Shown: in pieces, positions 57,580 through 64,000 of the stretch
How the letters are laid out: every line of letters starts with the position of its first letter
How positions within the stretch are numbered: position 1 is the first letter of the stretch
NCBI GenBank assembly: GCA_003971905.1
Contig: RSEE01000001.1
Coordinates: forward strand, 1-64,000
Direction: 5' to 3'
Origin: Moniliella sp. 'wahieum'
Taxonomy: Eukaryota; Basidiomycota; Moniliellomycetes; Moniliellales; Moniliellaceae
Length of the DNA: 64,000 nt
The notes under the pieces: generated by a model
Told to the model about the DNA's origin: nothing
Database searches by the model: none
What the model saw: the letters and a program-made list of their open reading frames with translations, nothing else
Made by a program: the position numbers and the translations under genes

Positions 57580-58722
57580 CTGCGTGTCACTAGCATCACT
57601 TGTAACACATATGTGTCATAGTGAACCATTTAACTGTACTATAGGAAAGCGTAGTCGAGACCTCATGCACCTCATATGTCATGTGGAGATTCTCATTCGA
57701 CAAACTCAGCGGCTCAGCCTGAGCCTTGAGAACCCTGAGCGTCTGAGCCTTGGCCCTGAGCGCTTGAGCCCCGAGTCTGAACCTTGAGCGCCCGCCTGCG
57801 CCCGCTTTTGAATCGCACACGATGAATCCACAGCACTCAATAATTCAACCTCCGGGCTGAGCGATGTTGTGGGTCGGTGTTATACTCAGCACTGGCACGT
57901 GCATCATCGATCATCATGGATGCCATGTGCCAAATGCCCCACATGTCTCGGTTTGCGACCACCCCCTCCAGCGGCCGCACAGAAGAGGTAACGACTCGCG
58001 TGCAAGTTGCACCTTTTTCTCGGCGCCCAGACCCTTTTCGCAGAGGTCTGGTGGCGCTGATCAGTATCAGTCCGGTAGCCCTGTCGTCCAAAACATGCAA
58101 CCAGGGTATACGATTGCCTAAAGTGTACAACGGAAGCGCGTATGTCGAACAAAAGCCGGTCCCACAGATCCCAGGGCGGTCCCTTCCTGGTCCCTAGCCG
58201 AGGAGCACTGCCGTTCCGCCCTCTGACACCCTTTGGTCTCCTGAGCGCTGAGTCATCCAAGTCTAATAAAGTTGTTTGAAGCTTGAAAAAGCTATACTAC
58301 AGCAGTTCAATGAAAGAAGCAGAGAGATGCCCAAAACGAATTATGTGATTCCAAAACAGTCTCCTCTTGTGTGGTTAGGGTAGGATACTGGTAGAATCGA
58401 ACTAGGGAAAGTGATCTAAAAATGTGGACCCCTCCTCTTGCGTGGGGTGATAGAGCTGCGGGGAATTTTCTTGATAACGCAAAGTTTAATGAGTCCTCAG
58501 CCTGAGGCCTGAGGGTTGCCTGGGCCTGAACGCCAACCACTAGCCACAAGTAGTATAGTCATTTTAGTCACTAATCACAGTATAAAGAGTCACTATTAGT
58601 CCCCCAGGGTCCATTGTTTAACCACAAGCAACACACATATGAATATGACACCTTTTAACGACGTGTACCCTTCTCTAAAATGCATATGGACTCCACACAC
58701 GTTTCCGTTCTCTACGCACCCC

Positions 58723-58785
58723 ACGAGATACACTGAGACTTACACGAGATATACTGAGACTTACACGAGATACACTGAGACTTGA
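58723..58785. repeat. 21-bp tandem repeat, three copies
   Basis: Units at 58723-58743, 58744-58764 and 58765-58785. They differ by one base in the middle copy and diverge at the last three bases of the third. Each 21-mer divides into three heptamers (ACGAGAT, ACACTGA, GACTTAC). Confidence 0.95.
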
Positions 58786-58837
58786 ACCTCGTTCGCTCTG
58801 GGGGATAAGGCGCTCAGGCCAACTCTGCCAAGCAATC
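58778..58837 (-). other. tRNA-like element (A-box and B-box words, no acceptor stem)
   Basis: On the minus strand TGGCAGAGTTGG (58819-58830) resembles a Pol III A box and GGTTCAAGTCT (58778-58788) a B box, about 40 bp apart. The 5' septamer GATTGCT finds no partner downstream; instead the 21-bp repeats follow the B box. It could be a tRNA relic or the head of a tRNA-derived SINE. Confidence 0.35.
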
Positions 58838-58895
58838 TAGCGGTGCGCGCTCCCTTCCTATACAATTAATGATCCTTATTGTGCATATCATTCTG

Positions 58896-58914
58896 TGAAG
58901 CTTGAAGCTTGAAG
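58896..58914. repeat. Heptamer array, unit TGAAGCT
   Basis: TGTGAAGCTTGAAGCTTGAA: two full units plus flanks, same unit as at 9551 and 26991. Confidence 0.9.
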
Positions 58915-59214
58915 TCGCATGGGTATATTATCTATCGTGACGCGTGATGAGAGGAGAACCACCCTTTGCTACTATCCTTTCAAATTTAGGCTTACTCCTG
59001 CTACCTTCAATATAGATCTGAGTGATCTCGAAGGAAGAAGCAGAAAAGCCGGGGGGAGGTTTTCGTTGTGGATGCCACTCCGCAACTTTCTTCATTGCAC
59101 ATACACTCCGAATTCAACCTCACATTGAACCTGTGAGAAAGATTAATGAGACGGAAGGTTAGGATAAGTGCGTGCGGGCTGGGTTAGCGTCACATGCTTT
59201 TCACATACCTTTTA

Positions 59215-59262
59215 AGCATCCGTGTGTGAAGCGTCCGTGTGAAGCCTCTGTGTAAAGCCTAT
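59215..59262. repeat. Imperfect 13-bp tandem repeat
   Basis: GCATCCGTGTGTGAA, GCGTCCGTGTGAA, GCCTCTGTGTAAA, GCC: three diverging copies. Confidence 0.8.
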
Positions 59263-59876
59263 GGAGGGCACGGATCAAAGCACGCGGCAACGCAAAAGAG
59301 ACTGGGAAGAGGGTATGGTAGGACTGGATACTGCTGAAGGAGAGGATAAGAATGAAGGATGTGTGGTTCTGAGGAGAGGCATTACAGGGGAGCACAGAGG
59401 GAGCGTCCGGGCGGATAAGAGTGGTGAGATGCCCGTCACACAGGATGGTGTACTTGGAGCATCTCCCCAACAGATATGACAGAGGGCCTCACCGGCGTCT
59501 CTGTCTCACAAGCGTCTCTGTCAGGATCAAACCCACTTGATCACCGTTTGAATACCAAGTTGACTGTGGTTCCTGTTTTGTTCAAGACCCTGTTTTCCCC
59601 CTTTGACTATGCTCCCCTTCTTCCTCCGTGTGATTCAGCTCGCATGCTCTCTCTTCTCCGAGGCATACATACCTCGCCTTCTTTCCATTCGAGATGAGTT
59701 TGATCCTCATCATTTCCCCCAACTCCATCTCCTGGTAGTCTCCCCTTTGGCAGTCGTGAAGCTCCGTAACATAATGGCTGATACGCGATGCTGATGATGC
59801 GGACTATATACAATGGCAAGTGGACTGCACTAGTATTATCGAGGGTTTTAAGGGCGGAGCTGCACCACAGATAATG

Positions 59877-59890
59877 CCCCCCCCCCCCCC
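59877..59890. repeat. C14 homopolymer
   Basis: Uninterrupted run of about 14 C in otherwise A/T-richer sequence. Confidence 0.85.
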
Positions 59891-60880
59891 AGTATATGTA
59901 ACGCAACCAAAACGCGAGTGAGAGCAAAAGTAGAGCGTAAGAAGCGCGAGCTGTGGCTTCTCTCAGCATATAGGTGTGGCTCGTTATGATAACCGCGTAC
60001 CGCGCATAACGGAGTAGCTAGTAGTGTAGCTAGTATTAGTCGCTTAAAAAGTCACTGGGGAAGGTTCACCAGGGTCACCGGAGACCCTGAGGCCTCAGCC
60101 TGGGGCACCCAGTGGGTGTATAAATCATGTGCATCATGTGCACCAAAACACGTTACTTGTGGAAGAATTGAATTGGAGCATTTTCTCGTCGGAGCTGCTA
60201 TTCTGGTTGGGCCTCAGGCCTGAGCAACGCTCAGCTGAGCGGCTCAACGCTCAACTGAAAGAATGGGGCTAAGGCAAGGCACTTTACTGGGCGATCGATG
60301 GGTGAGCACGATGAATCGGCCACGCCAATATAAGGTCTCTGAAAGCGATTGTCTCTCCGTTAACTCAGAAGTAGCTCTACCCTAAAATAAGCTAAAAGAA
60401 CAATTGTGCACTGTGTAAAGATGAAAAAAGGAAACAGTCAACAGAGACAACTTCTTGTAAGCTCCTGAGGCCTGACGCAAGTCCGACCTTGTGTGCAACA
60501 GGGAGAAAGGAAAGAGAGGGGAACGAGGCGTAAGGGATAACCAGCCCTTGGTGCAACTTCCGCTTTTCACCAATGGCTTTTGACCACAAAAGTCAATGGC
60601 ATGTGTACTGCGATCGCATCGTTCCAGCCACATTATCCTCTAACACCATGCATCAACCGCTCAACTCAACGTACTAGCTCAGCTCAGCGGCTCCGCGCTC
60701 AACGTTGTTCATCAACAGGCTTAGTTCCTTCCGCCCCCTCCGCCTCTTCCAGATCTTCGGCACCCCACCATCCCCACCCTCCCCACCCTCGTATTAGCAT
60801 TGCATCCTTGGCGTTCGCTGTCACCTTGTTGGTCCTTCGCTTGTAACCATGTAACCGGTAACCGCTGGTGGAAATTTTGC

Positions 60881-60916
60881 AAAGGGCAACTAACCGCAAC
60901 AAAGGGCAACTAACCG
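60881..60916. repeat. 20-bp tandem duplication, then GGTAACTCC repeats
   Basis: AAAGGGCAACTAACCG occurs at 60881-60896 and 60901-60916, exactly 20 bp apart. Just downstream (60929-60952) AACTCCGGT repeats with period 9. Confidence 0.92.
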
Positions 60917-61663
60917 GTTCCGGTATCGGGTAACTCCGGTAACTCCGGTAAGCTTTCCACTATTTTTATAGCCGTCAGCTTCAACATTCAAAATTCAACA
61001 TACTTGAAGCTTAAGCGCTGAACGTACGCGCGCGCTGAGCGCGCTGACGCTGAACCCGAACGCTGATGAGACAGAACGCCTCAGTTCTAAGATCCTTGCC
61101 GTACACCCAGCCATGCAGACGGCGGATGTACGTGTGTGTGGCCTGTGTTTGTTGCATGGATGGACAAAACACGTAGTATCAGACAGTGGGAAGTTAGTTG
61201 TATGACAGCCGACTGGTGACCGGTGACCTGAGATCCTACATTGAGGAACGTGGCGTATTATAAGCACCAACAAGTGTTCCTACGACACTGTGTATCATGT
61301 AACAAACATTGCCGCAGGTACCCACCGGTTGGAGGCCAGCCGGCCGGGCACCCCAGTAGGATGGTAATATGAACGTATGAACCCGATGTAGCAGATGTAA
61401 TGGCTGTAACATTGAGCCAGTGCCTATGAGCGGGCTGTGCAGGTTCTGCGCGTGTCTACATGTGGATTTTATCTTTGGGCCCCCAGACCCCGTCTGCCTG
61501 GTAGAACCCAACCTCCCATACCTCCGGGGCCGGTGCATTGGGATTGGAACAGAAGGACTATCGATGAATGATTAATGATTCATGACGCGCACGCGTGATG
61601 ACACGTGTGACAAGTGACAAGAAAGGTGATGCCGGTGATTCAGTCCTTCATGATGCATGACTA

Positions 61664-61750
61664 GTGACATGTGACAGTGACTAGTGAGTAGTGATTGTCA
61701 GAAGCCACTAGCTAGTCACTAGTCACTTCACTTGTAGTGATTCTAGTGAC
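61664..61750. repeat. GTGACTA heptamer array facing its inverted partner
   Basis: GTGACAT, GTGACA, GTGACTA, GTGAGTA, GTGATTG run from 61664 to 61697. They are followed by GCTAGTCACTAGTCACTTCA (61711-61730) in reverse-complement sense. The two halves could fold into a long hairpin. Confidence 0.85.
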
Positions 61751-62310
61751 CAAATGACTATATCGACTTTGTGAGCAAGCGAGAGAGTGTGACATAGAAG
61801 AAGCGATTGCAGAGAAAGGCGATGTGGTGAAGCTTCAAAAGCTAGCTTGAAGCTCTTGAAGACGCATTCGACTGCTATCGGATCTAAGAAGAGATCTAAG
61901 AGGCGTTGGATCTGGAGACGCGCTTGGTACCTTCCCTTGTGGCACACATGACATCCCACGCTATCACATGTCACATGCCATGTTCAAGACGAGGGAAGGG
62001 GATGCGGGTGGGAGAACTAGGTAGCCACCAGACAGGACCTCTTCAGTCTGCTAACGTACGAAGTGAATGTGAGTTGTGAGTACTGAGGGTACTGAGGTCT
62101 GTCTGAGGCCCCTGAGGGCCTGAGGGCTTGCGGTACTGAGTACCGAGTAAAGATGAACGCGAACGCTGATCCATTACGATGTCGTGCCAACGTCCAACAT
62201 GCCAATGCCCCACGACCAACACGCCCAACCCAGACCGAACCATGGATCAAAACACCATCTCCATGCCTTCAAGCTCTTGGTCAATATACGTTCAATGAGT
62301 AATGATTAAT

Positions 62311-62348
62311 GAACGTTGAACGTTAAACGTTGAACTTCAACGTTAAGG
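62311..62348. repeat. Heptamer array, unit GAACGTT
   Basis: GAACGTT, GAACGTT, AAACGTT, GAACTT, CAACGTT, AAGG: register kept apart from one 6-bp unit. Confidence 0.9.
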
Positions 62349-62403
62349 TTATTGAATCAAGCTTGTTCGTCTTCCAGGTTGTTACTCGGTTGGAACAATC
62401 TGG

Positions 62404-62454
62404 GTAGTGAGTAGTGAGTAGTGACCAGTGAGTACACTGAGTACTGAGTATTGA
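62404..62454. repeat. Heptamer array, GTAGTGA drifting to GTACTGA
   Basis: GTAGTGA three times, CCAGTGA, a 9-bp GTACACTGA, GTACTGA, GTATTGA. The third base series (TGA) is constant. Confidence 0.92.
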
Positions 62455-62511
62455 CGAAGTTGAGGTACTAACTAAAAACGACGAGTGTCCTGAGAATCTG
62501 ACGCGAGGCGG

Positions 62512-62531
62512 GTGACCGGTGACCGGTGAAC
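62512..62531. repeat. Heptamer array, unit GTGACCG
   Basis: GTGACCG, GTGACCG, GTGAAC. The same heptamer word occurs at 12950-12970 and 61215. Confidence 0.85.
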
Positions 62532-63560
62532 AAGCTTCAAAAGAAGTGAAGCTAGTGATGTGACGCTGTAGATTCATCATGCATCCTGGGGTATCATGCC
62601 ATCGATCTTCGGATCGGTTATCCCCGATTCGTATATTCGGGCAAATGATGATTTGGGACATGTACGTATGGCAGAGTGGACGCGCAGGGTTCAGCCTGAG
62701 CTCAGCGCTCAGCAGGGCCCAGCAGCCAGTCACAGGGAGGGCAGGGAGGGTGGTTGGGCAGTACCACCTGCTGCCTGTCCTGCGGAGCAGCAGGAGCGTT
62801 GGTCGATAAGCGCAAGCGCTACCATCGTCGTCATCACCGCCAGCAGCATCACCAGCAGCACCCGGCAGTTGTACCACTGGTGTACCTGCGGTACTGCGGT
62901 ACCTGCCGCGTGCTGCCCTGTGGGCCAACACACTTGCCTCTCGCAGTCTGTATCGACACCCCTCGTCCCTGCCGGACCCTCAGCGTCTTACTGGTGCGTC
63001 TTCCCACTGCCACGTCTCAGACAGGCGACATCACTCGTTCGCGTTACTCGTCACGCGTCACTAGACTCGTCCTCCTCTCGACATCCCGCATCCCGCGTCA
63101 GATCCCCATCACCGTGATCTTTCAGGCTGCCCAGCCGTCTCATACATCACATACATCACATCCCACAGCCCGAGCGCACAGGCCTGCGCGCCTGCGCACG
63201 CCTGACCAGCTGGCCCGCCTGGCGCTCCGGCCGCCATGGATCTCCTCCAACCGCCTTCTCGGTTCTTCTTGCTTTCTGTCCACCATCCTTCGCCACCCCT
63301 TCGCCCTCTCCACACTCCACCTCCCACCCCCACAGACTGGTGGCTCCAGCAGAACACAGCGGCACCATTATACACCCACCGCTGCCTTTCTCGCTCCCCT
63401 CTGTCTCTCGCCCCGTCAACCCCCTCTTCCCAGCCCACCGTTTGCTGCTTGCCCGTCTACTCCCCTCGTGCCTTCCTTCGCATCGTCTCGTTCCTCCCTG
63501 TCCATCTCGTTCGGTTTCCAGCCCGTTTCCCTGTCTTGTTCTGTCGCCCCTTTTTACACT

Positions 63561-64000
63561 ATGGTGCTTTTCGCTCAAGCCACGCCTCCCGTCTCGCACG
63601 GGACTTCGCCCTCTCCGGACACGCTGGGCGAAGTCAAGGCTACTCCCGCACCCAAAGCCTCCATTCGCACGCCTTCGACCTCTCACAGGGCCAACACCGC
63701 CAGTCAACGCAAGCGCTCGTCCGTCGGTGCCGCGCCAGCTTCCGCTTCTACTAACAGTCATGTGCCGTCTTCGCCTTGCGAACAGAAGGAAGAGGGCAAT
63801 ACGGCTTCGATGGCTTGCACTTTTTGCCGTCAACGGTACGTCGTTCTCTCCCTTTTTGCTTCTCTCTCTCATCCTAACCCCCGTGCTTGATTCCTCCATC
63901 CCGTCGGCCCACCAGCAAAATCAAATGCAACAACGCCAAGCCCGAATGCAGTGCGTGCGTCAGCTATGGCCGCAAATGTGTCTACCAGGCCGTCACAGCC
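63561..64000 (+). CDS. Zn(II)2Cys6 fungal transcription factor, 3' end cut by window
   Basis: Start at 63561: MVLFAQATPPVSHGTSPSPD, a Ser/Pro/Thr-rich leader of about 80 residues, then the zinc cluster. An intron at 63836-63915 (GTACGT...CCAG, 80 nt) interrupts it, joining MACTFCRQR to KIKCNNAKPEC. The six cysteines have the canonical spacing C-x2-C-x6-C-x6-C-x2-C-x6-C in CTFCRQRKIKC and CSACVSYGRKC. The basic RQRK after the second Cys contacts DNA. It is a nuclear regulator binding CGG-type half-sites; its targets and the regulatory domain lie outside the window. An intron inside the zinc cluster is common in this family. No frame break in this part. Confidence 0.93.

Larger units (their letters stand above)
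52664..63560. other. Gene desert of about 10.9 kb, A+T-richer and rich in short repeats
   Basis: No protein-coding gene or complete tRNA is supported. Open frames are short and lack family features; the longest independent one (56409-56930, minus) shows only basic, Ser-rich sequence. From about 54 kb the base composition is visibly less GC-rich than the genic part. It carries most of the heptamer arrays, a 21-bp triple repeat, a 20-bp tandem duplication, CTCAGG/CCTGAG word clusters and a tRNA-like element. Sequence from 62.8 to 63.55 kb is C/T-rich and is probably the promoter and leader of the zinc-cluster gene. Confidence 0.6.

Noticed and set aside
9551-62531. CRISPR array
   Set aside because: The repeats are short head-to-tail units without unique spacers, in a eukaryotic genome.
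62754-63560. Long upstream open frame continuous with the zinc-cluster gene
   Set aside because: Composition is C/T-rich leader-like without domain features. The ATG at 63561 is followed by a typical Ser/Pro leader and the zinc cluster.

Overview
This is nuclear DNA of a basidiomycete fungus. It shows GC-rich genes with none to two short introns (about 65-110 nt, mostly GTACGT or GTGAGT donors, some with a TACTAAC branch site), a Zn(II)2Cys6 regulator, a Tea1-type kelch polarity protein, and a filamentous-fungal USP46/creB-type deubiquitinase. Low intron number and gene spacing fit Ustilaginomycotina, but no species is recognised.

Reading caution: almost every gene is split between frames. 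The breaks also hit the ribosomal proteins eL19 and eS27, which cannot be lost. Most breaks I worked through are repaired by adding one base (sometimes two) to a run of G or C. I therefore treat the frame breaks as consensus errors in the assembly and give each gene its full frame-corrected extent. Gene ends are approximate where a break lies near them.

Layout. 1-8.8 kb: an old yellow enzyme (5' cut), 3-ketosteroid reductase ERG27 (ergosterol), alanine aminotransferase, and ceramide synthase LAG1/LAC1. 8.8-15.3 kb: gene-poor, with an unrecognised small gene, a decayed LINE-like reverse transcriptase tail, a fragment resembling the end of cysteine desulfurase NFS1, and a probable tRNA-Lys. 15.3-31.4 kb: TEA1/KEL1, the INO80 subunit IES2, the mitochondrial Mg2+ channel MRS2 tail-to-tail with the mitochondrial LETM1 protein, and a long unrecognised Ser/Pro-rich protein. 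31.4-33.7 kb: intergenic, with short tandem arrays. 33.7-43.9 kb: branched-chain 2-oxoacid dehydrogenase E2, the GYF spliceosome protein LIN1/CD2BP2, a LIM-domain protein, divergent RPL19 and RPS27, and a possible small membrane protein. 44.2-52.7 kb: a Vps3/Vps39-type vesicle tethering subunit and the deubiquitinase. 52.7-63.5 kb: a gene desert visibly richer in A+T and full of short repeats. 63.6 kb to the end: the start of a Zn2Cys6 transcription factor.

The genes are mostly unrelated housekeeping functions, with no biosynthetic or defence cluster. Links that stand out are two lipid genes (ERG27, LAC1), three mitochondrial inner-membrane or matrix proteins (MRS2, LETM1, BCKDH E2), and a large- and a small-subunit ribosomal protein sharing one promoter.

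The most unusual feature is a set of intergenic arrays with a 7-bp period. Their unit sequence differs from array to array, yet the period is kept, and units drift within a single array. I do not know a described system that matches this.
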